From Sanguinoderma infundibulare (lineage: Eukaryota > Basidiomycota > Agaricomycetes > Polyporales > Polyporaceae): 64,000 bases of DNA. The stretch's first letter is position 1. Each line of letters starts with the position of its first letter. Shown here piece after piece: positions 10,631 through 22,647 of this stretch. Below the pieces are notes generated by a model that saw only the letters and a program-made list of their open reading frames with translations, did not search any database and had not been told where the DNA came from. A program made the position numbers and the translations under genes. The DNA lies in contig JAVLRN010000002.1 of the NCBI GenBank assembly GCA_032821775.1, forward strand, positions 124,001 through 188,000. Reading direction: 5' to 3'.

Positions 10631-12090
10631 ATGGCACCTCACAAGGCTCTCACCCTGGCGGACATCCTTGATGAGGTGTTCAAGCACCTCTCACCCACGC
10701 CCGCTGGCGACTTGGCATCATTCGACTCGGAATCGTCTATGCCATTAGGCGACGTCCTCACCTACAAGCCCCGGAGGCTGGCCCTCGCGCGCGCGGCACG
10801 GACATGCAAGGCTTTTGCGGAGCCCGCTTCTCGCGTCCTCTGGGAAGTGCAAGAGAGTCTCGCTCCAATCCTGTCCGTGTTGAAGGCCGGACACCGGGTG
10901 AGTCGCTGATAAGCTATCATTTGCGCGTCTGTGCGAGTAGCTCCATGCTGAGCGGCACTCTGACCAAGGCATCCAATGACGGTCAATCTCTCAACTGGGA
11001 GCGGTTCGAGCACCTTGCCAGGCGCATCCATGCTTTGGCTGTGGACCCTTGTGGGATAGGCGACGACACGCTTTCCCTGCTGTGTTCGCATACTGCCAGC
11101 GGCCAGTACGCCTTGTTCCCAAACCTGCGAATGCTCTTCTGGACGCGAGGAGTCGCCACAGCGCCGACTTGGAGGCCTTTTCACGTCGCGCTCCTGAAGG
11201 CTCTATGCGCTTCTCCGGCCCTAGCCTTGGTATCCACTATGGAACGCGATCCTACTATGCTCGCCGCAATCCTCGCTATGGTCTCTGCCGTCTGCCCGGG
11301 GCTCCTGCACCTGCGCGCCGCCTCCCTGTCGTCCGCGAATATAGACTGCAGGCGTGCGTTGACAAGTTTCGGGAACCTGCACTCCGTCCAGGTTGCGTCC
11401 ATCGACGACGAGCTCTTCCACCACCTCGCGACCCTACCGAATCTCCGAGCGTTGCATGGAAACTTCACCATGTCAAGCACGGCTGTCGAAGTCGGAACGG
11501 ACGTCCGCGCTGCGTTCCCCGCCCTCGCCGAACTCTCTACCGCGGACATAGGCGAGACCCCCGTCTTCCTCCCCTTCGTGCTTCCCCTCATATCGGCCCG
11601 GTCTCTCACCGCCCTGTCTCTCGAAATCTCGGTCGGGCTCACCGAAGACGCGCTGGAGTATCTCTCGGCGCTATGCTCGTCCCCCGCCCTGGCGCAGCTC
11701 CGCAAGCTGGACCTGACCGTCCACTTCGAGTTCGATCCCTTCGCCGACGCCCACGAGGCCGCGGGGGACATCAGGTTGGCGGACATCCTCCCCGATCTCA
11801 GGCGTCTGCGGACGCTCCAAGACATCTTGGTCGAGGTCGAGTTCAATCGGACGATGGATGGCTCTACCTTCGTCGTCGACGACGAAGACCTGAAGGACAT
11901 CACGGCGACGTGGCCGGACCTCGCGCGACTTGCCCTCGGGATTTCGCGTGAGCGCGAGGAGCAGGTCTGGGACGAGTACGGAGCTGGCCATATTAGTAGG
12001 AAGATCGTCCGTCCGTCCCTTACCGCCGTCGTGACCGTCGTCGAAGATTGTAGTAAGCTGAAGAGGGTCGAGGTCGAGTTATTTGAATAA
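10631..12090 (+). CDS. F-box protein 1 (leucine-rich-like repeats)
   Basis: Predicted substrate receptor of an SCF (Skp1-Cullin-F-box) ubiquitin ligase. Exon 1 (10631-10897) carries the F-box: LTLADILDEVFKHLSP, then LARAARTCKAFAEPASRVLWE. A phase-0 intron (10898-10968, gtgagt...aag) leads to exon 2, ending in TAA at 12090; total about 462 residues. The C-terminal part has irregular leucine-rich segments (LPNLRALHGNF, LAELSTAD, LRKLDLTVHF, LARLALGISRE) like those of other polypore F-box/LRR-type proteins, usually taken as the substrate-binding face. It is intact. The target is unknown. F-box loci at 17.5, 27.3, 33.3, 34-35.7, 39.8 and 57.9 kb are paralogues with the same exon break after the F-box. 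Confidence 0.82.
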
Positions 12091-12352
12091 ATGGTAGAGT
12101 ACGCATATAAAGTACGCGAGAAGCCACTTGAACGTCTCAGCCCCGAGCTTTCCGCCACCTTGGCCAGTAGGCAGGGACGAGGACGTATAACATGTGCAAG
12201 CGCGAAAGCGAAGAAGTGGAGAAGACTTAAGCGCCTTGAGGCTGCGGAGGCCCCGGCGTGGGAATACTCGGCAATAACCGGCACCAGTTGAAAGTTTGCG
12301 GGACGGTTACGGTAGCACTCGTACTTAACAGCTTAACCTCTCGCCCACGGTC

Positions 12353-14027
12353 ATGATTGCGGCTCGTTCAACCATGTCACTCCCAGTCGAGGTGTGGCAG
12401 CTGGTCATGGACACTGTCTATGATAGCTCGCCAGACGAAGAACACTACTTCAACCAAGCCACCTTCCGGAACTGGGCTCTCGTTTGTCGCGCCTGGCGGC
12501 CGTGCGCACAATCGCTCCTCTTCCGCATCATCGAGCTTATGGACGCCTCTGACCTCCGCAAGTTCTCCTCGCTCATTGAAGCCTCGCCTTATCTTGCGAC
12601 TTCCGTCCGAAAGCTCAGGTTATATAGCCGACACCTGTACACTCCAGCGAATGTCTTTGCGTTGCTCCCAGAAGCTCTCAACCCCGTGCAGAGGCTTCCC
12701 AACTTGCGCTCTCTAGCTCTCTCAATGATCAACGAAGACGATACGTGGCATCCACAGTCGTCCGAACATGCTCGTCCCGACGAACAGACTGCCATACCGT
12801 TACCCCCCGACTTCTTCAGACGCCTCTCGTCGAGCCTGCGGCACGTAACGGATCTCAAGATATTTTTCGTAACGTTTCCCTCCTTCGCCGATTTCGGTCG
12901 GACGCTACATGCCCTCTCAAGCCTGAAGACCTTGGTGCTCTTGGACACTCACTGGCTGTCCCTCGGCTCCCTTCCAGATTGCATGCTCCCCGGCGCGGGC
13001 GAGCGATTCCTGCCCCATCTCGAGCAGCTCACAGTCAGCATCAACATGTTCTATGTCACTCGTGCAGGAATGCTGACGGGTTTTCGTGTAGGTGTCTTAC
13101 CTCGATCTCCACGGCCCTGAAAGACTCCTCTCCGCCCTCGGGCCATCCCTCGAATATCTCTACGTCGACTGCCCGACCTTTTCTTCCGCTTCACTGTCAG
13201 CGGTGATCGTGCGCGATTTCGGCAAGCCATTTCTTACTACTACTATCCCCTCGCATCAGCATGCTCATGCATCCTCCCCGTGCCAGTCGATTTTGCAACA
13301 GGCTGCAGGCGCGGACCTGACCTGCGCGGGTTCCCAAAGCTCCGCTCGCTCTGGCTTTCCGTCCCCCGCCGCATATCAATATGCGCCACACTCGAGGACG
13401 ACTTCCGGGACGTGATTCGGTCTTGGGCTTCCTCACAGGCCGTCGGCACACGGGTGCTAACAATCACTCCGACGTACGAATCGGACCTCACGCGGAGCGA
13501 GTTCATCGAGATCCTTCGCCTACTCGGGCCCATCACCGAGTCCGTTCTCCTTGACGAGCCGGAGAGAAGAGACGGAGGTGCACAGACATCCGAGACGGTC
13601 GTGACTGTCTGCGTCGTCGACGCGCGGGACAGGCATGACTCTTGGGTCGGTCTTGCGCACAAGTTCTTCCCGCGCTTCGATGACTTGGGCCGGCTGCGGG
13701 TGATCTTTGAAAAGCGTACGTCCAATGATATCGTCGCATTACGAACTGGCCATCGCTGATCGTTTATCTTTACCATTAGCCTTCTGGCCGGACTGCCAGT
13801 GGAAAGACTGGGTTCCGATTGATGTGCCTTCAAGGCGTGCTAGTGCTACACCGCCTCCGATTCCCCCACCGCCGTTACCCCTCAATCAACAACCAAATCA
13901 TACGCCAGCGTTCACGGCGCCCATCCAGACCGGAACTCCAGCTTCGTCCAGTATGCAGTCGCGCTGGTCGTTGAAGGTAGGTAACTCTAGTTCGCCTTTT
14001 AGAGCCGCATCGCTCACGGCCGGGTGA
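12353..14027 (+). CDS. F-box protein 2 (divergent type, Pro-rich tail)
   Basis: Predicted F-box protein unlike the array's main family. It opens MSLPVEVWQLVMDTVYD (preceded by MIAARST from ATG 12353), with LVCRAWRPCAQSLLFRII completing the F-box. Four exons fit in phase: 12353-13033, 13092-13195, 13309-13715 and 13780-14027 (1440 nt, 479 residues). Donors are gtcagc, gtcagc and gtacgt. The middle has leucine-rich segments (LRSLALSM, LSSLKTLVLLDTHWLS, SLEYLYVDCPTF, KLRSLWLSV). Then comes HKFFPRFDDLGRLRVIFEK, and a proline-rich tail (PPPIPPPPLPL) unusual for the family. SCF substrate adaptor is the inferred role; the ligand is unknown. The first intron could alternatively start about 20 nt further on. 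Confidence 0.75.
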
Positions 14028-14543
14028 ACTGGCGCAGGACGTATTCCAGGCAGTGCGCTCGCTGGCACGGGTCTCGAAGCTGATCCGTGGTCGGAAGAGA
14101 CGGGGCGCTATCTCCTCGCTCTGACGCGATCCGCATCCGCATCTCTTCTGTCCATACGGGCGGCGCTCTACGCTGCTGTTCCGAGTTCTGTTCCTGCCGA
14201 CTGTTCGTATTACACACGTTATCCACACAGATACCTATTGATCTCGGGACTACTAGTAGGACACTCACGATGTGCGATGCAGCCAACGGACGCGATGGGA
14301 TCGCGGCGCGCGCAGCCCTTCCTGCAGCCCGTCAATAAGTTCTCATCGTACCTCTGCTGCCCGTACAGGGTGGCGAGGTTGAGTAGGATGGTACAAAGGC
14401 CACTTTTAAATTGATCTTGTTTGTTTACCCACGCCACGCCAGGACGTTTTCACGGTACCCACATGCTCGTCTCGTGAAACGAAGATTGCGGCCCTGCGTC
14501 TAAGGCTCCCAACCACCATCGTCACCCCCAGCGCTTCTGCTCG

Positions 14544-14642
14544 ATGGGCTCTTACGAGGCGGTGACTATCCCCGATATTCTCTTTGAGGTGTTTCGGCAT
14601 CTCTCCGCACACCCACAACTCTCCCTCCATGATGCCGACTGA
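14544..14642 (+). pseudogene. F-box N-terminal relic (33 codons)
   Basis: A start codon, MGSYEAVTIPDILFEVF and RHLSAHPQLSL, then a stop after 33 codons. This matches the first half of the F-box in F-box proteins 1, 5 and 7 (TIPDILxEIFxHL). The CKAFAEPAS half and everything downstream are missing. It is a stub left by truncation. Confidence 0.6.
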
Positions 14643-14958
14643 CATCACGGTTGGAGATGGACGAGGAGACAACAGCAGCTGGTGGCCGGATCGTCTCATC
14701 TCGGATGTATTGCCTTGGACAGGTTTGTTAGTGTATCGAGATTTGATCTTTCTAAGTTTGTTCTTGCTCGCATGTACCGTGTACCGTCTCCACTTATTAA
14801 TAAATGCCGGCATGCGAACTCTGGACTCTCATCGATCTCATCCACATACGCCCGTGTCGCCTCCCACCACATCTCGCCCACCTCGCTCTCCCTGCCCTAC
14901 CCCTCGTCTATCGATCCAAACCCACCCGAGCTTTCTTGGCGTCTTCCTCGCATCCGTC

Positions 14959-17205
14959 ATGTCTCTCAAACTCCCCTGGGAAGTCATCGAGCGGGTCATT
15001 GAGCATTCTGACGATACAGCTGCGTTGTGCAGTTTCGCCCTCACATGCAAGCAACTCCATCCCCGGAGCATCATGGTCCTCTTCACAGATGTCGAACTCG
15101 AAACAAGAGACCAGTTCTGGCTCTTTTGCAACATCGTCAAAGCCAAACCAGACGTCCGGCCCTTCGTGCGCTCTATAACGATACCTCCTCGGATCCTCGC
15201 TCCCTCTTTGTTTGCCACCCTCCCCCAGATCTCCGCGCTCGCCCTTAGAAATATGAGCTGGGAACCTACGCAATTTCACCCTTCTACACTCCTGTGCTGC
15301 AAGCATTTTGGAGTCAATATTCGGACGCTGAGCATCGCAAACGCGGATTTTCCCTCGCCATCCGCTTTCTGCAGAGTACTCTCAGCCTTCCCCAACATAC
15401 ACCGCTTGGTTTGCGGTAACGTGAAGGTTGAATGGAAGGATAACGATGCAAGTATGGATCTATGGAAGGAACGTCTGCCTCGAAAGCTGGAATTGAGGAC
15501 AGTAGATGTGAGTGCTGTCAACTTTCAGCGCGTTTGCTAGCACTTAATGCAGCGTGTATTGGAAATCGAAGGTTGACGGCTGGGGAGCGAATCGGCTGGT
15601 CGTACTGCTATCTGAAGTGGCTCCATCTAATGTTACGGAGCTCAGCTTCCCTGTCGGAAGGGATGATAGAGGTCCGTGTTGTTAGTTGAGTCCGTCGTCA
15701 CAATAATACTGTCACTGACATTAGCGTGGTAGATATTCCCGACATCTCGAAATGGACGAGCCTGCGCTCCATTAAGCTACGAGTGCAGGTTGCAACTCAG
15801 TCAGTGCAGCGCACCATAGATATCCTAAAGCCCCTCAAACAGGCTGGGAGCTCAATTGCAGTCGCAGTGGACTTACACCTAGACGAGATTGGGCCGGCAT
15901 ACCATGCCCTATCCTCAGATCCTACGCTGTTGCCTGAGCTGGAGCAGATTCTCTTCAGCCTTCCCCGCTCAAACCTGACCTTTTCGCTACGACGTCATTT
16001 CAATGGTCGCAAGGATCACTCGTGGCCGGAACTTCTTGAAAGATGCTTTCCAAAGTCACTGCGCGAACATCAACCGGATGCGTTCACTTCGTGTACGTAC
16101 TAGTACACAATCCAATCAGTCGTTGTGAAAGTTGATCACCTCCTTAGCTGGTAGATCGGGCCACGACAGCGCCGTCACCACCCTCGTCATTTCTGCGGAC
16201 GGTCGCTGGGTAGCGACTGGGTCTTATGACTCCACCATCATTCTCTGGGATCCAAACGACGCATCCATCATCCACCAATGGATTGCTCACTCCGCATCCG
16301 TCCTTGATCTCGCATTCTCGCCTGACAGTCGGCACCTTGCATCCGCAGGTGACGACAGTGGTGGGGTCGCCATCTGGGACCTGACTCAGGCTTCGAGTCC
16401 ACCACGTCAAATCGCGACGCTCAAAACAGGGTCCTACGTCCACAAATGCGCGTGGTCTCGCGATGGAGCCTTAATCATGTCCCGAGATTATACCACCGGC
16501 ACTCGATTCTGGGACACGCGCACCTTCGAGGAGCAACACAATGTCCTTCCACCCCAGAGCAGTCATCAGGATCCGATCTGCATATCCCAGGACTTTCGAT
16601 GGCTTGTGCTTCGTGATGAGGGGTCTGGTGCTTTTCTCTGGGACCTTACTGTGGGTGAGGTGACAATATCCCTTCCCAATGGCGGCTGGGAAGCCGAATT
16701 TAACCGCACCAGTACACTCCTCGCTATCACCAACTCCACTCCTCCGGGAAACGCGATTGTGCCGACCGCAGTGACCGTCTGGGATGTGGAGGCGGGAGAG
16801 GAGCTCTGTGTCCTTCGGGGGCACGAGGCCGGCGTACGACGGCTGGCCTTCTCATCCGACAGTCGGCTGCTGCTATCAGCCTCGGAGGACAAAACGTTGA
16901 AGGTCTGGGACGTGCGCACGGGGATATTGTTGGTCTCGCTCGAGGGACACAGCGAGGATGTCTCGACGGGGTGCTTCTCTCCGTGCGCCAAGTACGTTGC
17001 ATCGGGGTCGCTAGACACGACGGTGAAGCTGTGGAGAGTCAGCGATGGACGGTGCGTGGCGACTTTCCGCGAGCGTAACGGTTGGGTCTGGCGTGTCGCG
17101 TTCTCTCCGAATGGGCACTTATTATGGTCGGGGTCAAGTGATGGGACTGTCTTTGGTCATAATGTACGCGATATCATCGACCCGGAACAAGCTTGCGAGT
17201 TGTAG
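14959..17205 (+). CDS. F-box-WD40 fusion protein
   Basis: Predicted SCF substrate receptor joining an N-terminal F-box to a C-terminal WD40 beta-propeller. The F-box starts MSLKLPWEVIERVIEHSDD, then FALTCKQLHPRS. About 170 residues of irregular leucine-rich sequence follow. The propeller spans the last about 350 residues, with repeats ending IILWD, VAIWD, TRFWD, AFLWD, VTVWD, LKVWD and VKLW, seven or eight blades. The WD40 frame has no ATG of its own; the first in-frame codon of its open stretch is TTG. Exons 14959-15507, 15572-15671, 15733-16092 and 16148-17205 all join in phase (549+100+360+1058 = 2067 nt, 688 residues). The join at 16092/16148 uses a perfect gtacgt donor and a 55-nt intron. 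Two separate genes remain possible if an upstream WD40 start was missed. Confidence 0.68.
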
Positions 17206-17484
17206 GATACGTAGACTTACGCTGTTGCCAGGTGGTCCATAACTTCCGTTCATGCCTTCCGACTTGTTTACCATACTTCCGGCCTTCGAGATTGTACTAC
17301 CGACTTGTACCATACAGCGGTGAAAGAGCACATTGAGTGTATATCGAGACTATCGATACATGCCGACCCCAAAACGCACATATACACAATACACCTTCGA
17401 CACGAACCCCGCTTGGCTGCGCGCATAATTCATGCTAACACGCTCCAGCCATCCCTACAAGACGCCACAGACGATAACGACCCT

Positions 17485-18610
17485 TCACGACAAGATCAGG
17501 ACGTCCCGGAGGTAGGGCAAGCTGAGGAAAGGGGTGAAGACGCCTGAGAAGGTGATTTCCCCCTGATCATTCGCTGGCGTGTCCTCGTCGTCACCTTGGC
17601 CTGGTGAGGATCGGTGTGGGTGGGGGATGAAAAATATCGTCAAGGACAGGTGGCGAAGTTGCCGTAACGCAGCCGCCTTTGCGAAGTGTTTCACACACCC
17701 AGGCGCAGGCGCGCGGTCTGTGCAGGTAAGTAGATAGTGAGGGACGTCAGAGTCATGGAGGATATGGACGACAACAGGCTGACGAGGAACGGCTGGTCGG
17801 ACGCGGACCGGTTGCACGCGCTGAGGACCAACGTTTCGAGCGCGGGGAACCCCAACCCACTGGCTACACCTTTGGAGTTGGAGATAAGTAATGGAGCACT
17901 TGAGTTCGCGCAGATCGCTGAGCGCGCTCACCTTGCGCAGGAGATGGCCGGACGCTCTCCAAAGGCGGAGCGTGCGCATGTTCTTGAACTTTGTCAGGGG
18001 TAGCGCACGCTCGTCCGACACGATTTCGTTCGCGCGGAAGTGAGCGATGTCGGGTCGGGTGTCGGCGAGAATGGAGATGGGAAAGCGATGGCTGTTAGAT
18101 CCGCGGCTGTGTACGATGGAGAAAAAGGTCAGTGACAATGATGGGGAGAGGCAGATTGACTTGAGGATTGCGAGTGTTGGTGGGTGGGAGAAGCTCTGGG
18201 GCCAGACGAGGGCGCGTAGATTTGGGAAGAGAGGGGTGGTTGCATAGCGTGATACGAGACAATGTAAGATATTATCGCCAATATTATGTCGTGTGTAGTG
18301 GAGGAAGGGCACCCGGCTGGCAAGGATTTCGAATCGTGTCCATTCCGATGTGAGAGAAGGTGGAGAGGAGAGGAACTAGGCCGTAAGGCTGATGGCGTCA
18401 GAGGATGTTGGAGGCGGGCTCTACGAAGGCCTTGCAGGAACGAGCTGCGCGATCAAGGGCTCCCAACAAGAACGTGTTTGTAGTGACTTTGTAACCAGTC
18501 AATTGATCGAGTTGGTGGAAGGTTGAAAGAGAATGAAGATACGGAGGGAATGGGGAGCAATGTTGGAAATTTTCATGGAGAATATCAGGCGCTGTCAGTG
18601 CGAGATACAT
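17485..18610 (-). pseudogene. F-box protein 4 (frameshifted, truncated)
   Basis: Paralogue of F-box protein 1 on the minus strand. Recognisable parts are MYLALTAPDILHENFQH and LDRAARSCKAFVEPASNIL (about 18.4-18.6 kb), then YATTPLFPNLRALVWPQ, LAILKSICLSPSLSL, LTKFKNMRTLRLW and LRHLSLTIFF. Between about 17.89 and 17.72 kb the expected leucine-rich segment (FPALETLVLSACNR...SMTLTSLTIY) lies in another frame, so two frameshifts bracket it. The frame ends at LRDVLILS, about 150 residues short of F-box protein 1. Conserved wording in the wrong frame is strong evidence for recent inactivation rather than a different gene. Confidence 0.7.
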
Positions 18611-20369
18611 TGTGGCAAGGCGATCCTAATGGTCAGCCTCGTCGATGGTCTTTGCGGACTCGTACGGCGTGAGCACAGAGACTTTAAGCTTGAAGATGGG
18701 GCGAAGCCGAGCGCAGACGCGGCGGGAGACGAGCCGCTGGGCCGGTGGACTCGCTTGTTACACCGCGATTCGTTGCCCCTTTGTCTAGTTGAGCGGCGCC
18801 TGGGCGGTGCACATTAGCATTCAGCAGGTGAAGCAAGCGCGAAGGGTGCTGTGGTCGGGGAGAAAATGCGAAGAGATAGAGCGAGATGTCCGAGCGATTC
18901 AAGGAGAGAAAACTGCGCCGGCCGGACCGGGCCGGTTCCTGCCTTCGACTAGATTTGCCGAGGACTCAAAATACCGGCGCTGGGCCTCAGTCGCACCTCT
19001 CAGGTTGGTACGCCCGGTTGTGCCTAACCCTTCCCTAGCTTCCTACAACGGTCTTATTCTCTCTAAGATTTCTACGGATCCATTTATCATGATAATGTCA
19101 TGGCAAGTTGTCTCCTTTGGTGAGCTCTCGTTTTTGGCGCACGTAGCTCGTATGCCAACCCTCCCCTGCAGGTCCTGACGATGATGGCCAGGGTTTAGAA
19201 TTGGACGGCGATAGATTGAGACAGGGGCTATGGAACGGATGGCAGAAGACATGGTGACGGTCAGCAGACTCCATGGTATAGAATGACCGGCGTTCTCATT
19301 TCACGCCGGAATACACACTCGATGCTACTGGATGCGACCGTGTGAACGAGACTAGGGCAGCAGCATGTTGGCTTCGACGTCGACGGACCCCGCGTGTCCG
19401 CTTTCTGGTCGCAGTTGTAGGGCAACTTGTGAACGAGAGCAGCTCCACCGTGCTAGCGGGGACATTGGCGCGGCTGCTCTAGGCGGAGGTGCTGATAGAG
19501 GCAAAGTGTCGGATGTCGATCAGCGGACCATCAATGTGCGTACTCATCCTGTTTTGCGTCTTCATCGTTGTTTCCGCCTTCCAACCGCGCCCGCTCAAAT
19601 TTACCTTGTTATTCTTTGTTGTTTGTGATTCCAAACCTTGGTACGCGCTCGTTTTGAGATACGCCGGTCATCATCACACGATCTCGACCGTGATAGATGA
19701 ACCCCGCTTCTTATATGCTATCTCCCGGTTAGATTTCCTACTCTTCATGATCAAGGGGAGGCGCCGTTCATCGTCGGAAAACGCTCTCACGCGCAAGCTA
19801 CGGCGCCCGCTTTCATTCTGCCCCGAGCTTCCGGAAGCAAGGTGGTGAATGGGCTGGGCCTCGGACCCTTCAAAACTACGCGAGTTATCCAGCGGTGTTC
19901 ATAGGCGCGCCATCGGTGCTTGTTAAGCATGACGATCGTCGTGAGACGCTTCATTCATTTAGGGGAATTTGAGGTGCGTCTATCCCGGAACGGAGCCGTC
20001 CATGCCACTGACAAGTACGTGCTTCAGTAACACCGGCTCATGCAAGGGGCCCGGAACCCAGGGAAATTCCATCCGCGCACGTAAGTGTTCCTTTCTATCT
20101 GGCCAGCCGGACGACGAATCATCGCCTACAGTCTGTCTCCACATTGCCTACGGCCCCCGACTTCGCTTATTCCTCATCTTATTCTGATACAGATGTTGCT
20201 TTGTCACAAGAAGAGAGAAAGAGACACACACCACATCCCTACGGAGAATACGTACTGGCGCGTCTCGCCCGCAATCGCGTAACTGGCAGTGCCGCAGCTC
20301 CATATAACATATCTTCACCCCCCTCTCATTCGCATCCCGAAACTCAACTTACACTGCATCCCCATCCCC
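18611..20369. other. Intergenic; no recognisable gene
   Basis: About 1.75 kb with scattered short open frames. One on the plus strand (19489-19848) has a hydrophobic segment, MCVLILFCVFIVVSAF, that could be a membrane-protein remnant, but I found no splice structure or second motif. The last part should hold the promoter of the O-methyltransferase. Confidence 0.4.
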
Positions 20370-22528
20370 ATGACCTTCGCCAACCTTCGCGCGCTGCACG
20401 CCGTCATCGGCGAGGCCATCGATGAGATCGAGGGGGTGTACAAGGCCCAGGACGGTGCAGCCGCGCTCGACTTCCCGGCCCTCGATGTCCCTTACTACAG
20501 CAGCGTAAAGGACAAGAACAAGGCCGAGGTCGTAAAGGCCGAGGAGCTCAGGGCGGACCCAGCTGTGTTTGGCGCCGTGAACCGAATCGTCGCGGCGTGC
20601 GGGCAGATTGGCGCGACGGTGCGCAAGCCGTTCTTCACGCTCATCGATGGTGTGCAGAGTGTGAGTCGCTCCTGTTTATCTGTTGGCTGGATCTCTATCG
20701 TATACTGATGGTGCATTACTGGTATGTATAGGGCAACTTTGTCGTGTCTCTCCAGTTTCTCGAGGCCACGCACATCGTTGAGATCCTGCGCGAGGCCGGG
20801 CCAGAGGGCCTGAGCGTGACAGATATTGGGGCGAAGGTGTGGGAGCTGCGGCGCGTGGCGGACCCGGACGCGGCGGACATCGAGCCCTCCAAGATCAGTG
20901 CGTCGTTCAGTGAACTGGACGCTCGTTCAAGTTATCAGAAGGATGTCCATTTACTAATACTATGCGTATTACTCTTAGGCCATATCCTCCGACTTCTTGC
21001 GACGTACCACTGGATCCGCGAGGTGAAGCCGGACGTGTTCACAAACAACCGCCTGTCGTCATTCATCGACTCGGGAAAGTCGACTGAGCAACTGAAGTCG
21101 TCGTACGTCCATCTTTTACATCATATGGTTTCTCACCGATAGCCGTCTCAACCGCACCGTTGCAGACCCGGGACGAAGTACGATGAGACCGATGGCGTTG
21201 CGGCCTACGCCGCCATGTGGTAAGTCCTTTCTAACTCGTCTCTATGTCTCCCCGTGCTACGCTGCGCATCTCATCCCACACGCGCTTACCCCTGATGCAG
21301 CGGAGACGACGCGCTGAAGAACCAGGCCGCGCTGACCGAATGGCTCCTCACCGGTGGCGCAGCGCCCGGCGGGCCAAAGAACGGATGCGCGAGCGCGTTC
21401 CACCTCGCGTTCAAGACGCCGCTCAAGTACTACGAGTGGCTCGAGCAGCCGGGGAACGAGGTGCGCCTTGCGCGGTTCGGGCATGCGATGAACGGCACGC
21501 GGTACTGGGAGCTTGCGGAGAACATCATTCATGGTGCGTGCAGAGAGCACGAACCGAAACAGACGTACTGACTAGCCTTGACTGACTTGGGACATGCGGA
21601 TGACCTGCAGGTTTCCCATGGGACGAGCTGCCGCGGGACTCGGTCGTGGTCGACATTGGGGGCGGAATCGGCTCCGTGTCCGTCATCCTCGCAGGCGCGT
21701 ACCCGCACTTGCGCTTCGTCGTCGAGGATCGCGCTCCGGTGGTCGGCCTCGCTCAGCAGGTGCGCACCTGAAGGGCATCTTCGTAAAAGACTCATGCTCA
21801 TGCCTTTGTGCCCTGACGCACTGTGCACCTGTGACCCTTCCACACCTTCGCACCTGGACCGCGCATGCTTTCACTCAATCCGAGCATAGTCCTGGGGCAA
21901 CAAACACGCAGACCTGTTCTCGTCCGGCCGCGTGTCCTTCCATGCCCAAGACTTCCTGGAACCCCGCACATCTTTCGACGTGCCCGGCGTCGGCCCCGTC
22001 ACGCAGCCGACCGTGTTCCTCCTCCGCGCTGTCGCGCACAACTGGCCGGACGCGAACGTCGTCGAGTGCGTATTGCGTTAATACCCCGATGTAATATTGA
22101 CTGATGACGGAGGTGTCGGATCGCACTCCAGGATCCTGAAGCTCCTCCGCGCCGCAGCAGGCGAGCACACCAAGCTCCTCATCGTTGACAACCTGCTCCC
22201 GTTCGCGTGCGTGGACGGAGACGGCGGCGGTGCGGGCGCGGAGGGCGTGCGGTCGCTCGTCCCGGACGGCTCGCCGCTCCTGCCTAATCTCGGACACGCG
22301 AGCTTGAACGGGTATCTTCTCGACATATCGGTACGCGTCTTCGTACCATCTACCGTTGATGCAAGAAATCGGGTTTGACACGGCCTGTAGATGATGGCGA
22401 TGTTCTCGTCGAAGGAGCGCACGTACCGCGAGATGGACGCGCTCACGCAAAGCGCGGGCTGGAAGATCTCGCACGTAAAGCGCGCAGTCGGTTCGCTCTG
22501 GGCGTACACAACTGCGGTGCCGGTATAG
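20370..22528 (+). CDS. S-adenosylmethionine-dependent O-methyltransferase (COMT type)
   Basis: Predicted cytosolic SAM-dependent O-methyltransferase (plant-COMT-like, Methyltransf_2), of the kind that methylates phenolic or polyketide hydroxyls. About nine exons with short introns run from ATG 20370 (MTFANLRALHAVIGEAIDE) to TAG 22528. The dimerisation/winged-helix region includes FLEATHIVEILREAGPEGLSVTDI and LATYHWIREVKPDVFTNNRLS. The SAM site is VVVDIGGGIGSVSVILA followed by LRFVVEDR. Later blocks are FHAQDFLEP, VFLLRAVAHNWPDANVVE, KLLIVDNLLPFA and REMDALTQSAGWKISHVKR. All expected parts are present at about 500 residues. An in-frame ATG lies 27 codons upstream, but the chosen one fits the family start. 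The substrate cannot be told. The neighbouring unknown gene and aminotransferase lie on the other strand. Confidence 0.85.
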
Positions 22529-22647
22529 AAGTGGATGGATGGTTGCGATTGTCAAGGCGAATTTTGAACTATTTGTTGTATCACAAAGACAGGAACGTCT
22601 TCCCACAGCCGCGAATGAGTATGTCCATGTACATGCTATGACGCCGT

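Noticed and set aside
11181..12284. 367-codon open frame on the minus strand
   Set aside because: Antisense shadow of the intact F-box protein 1 exon 2; GC-rich codons keep the opposite strand open. No motif.
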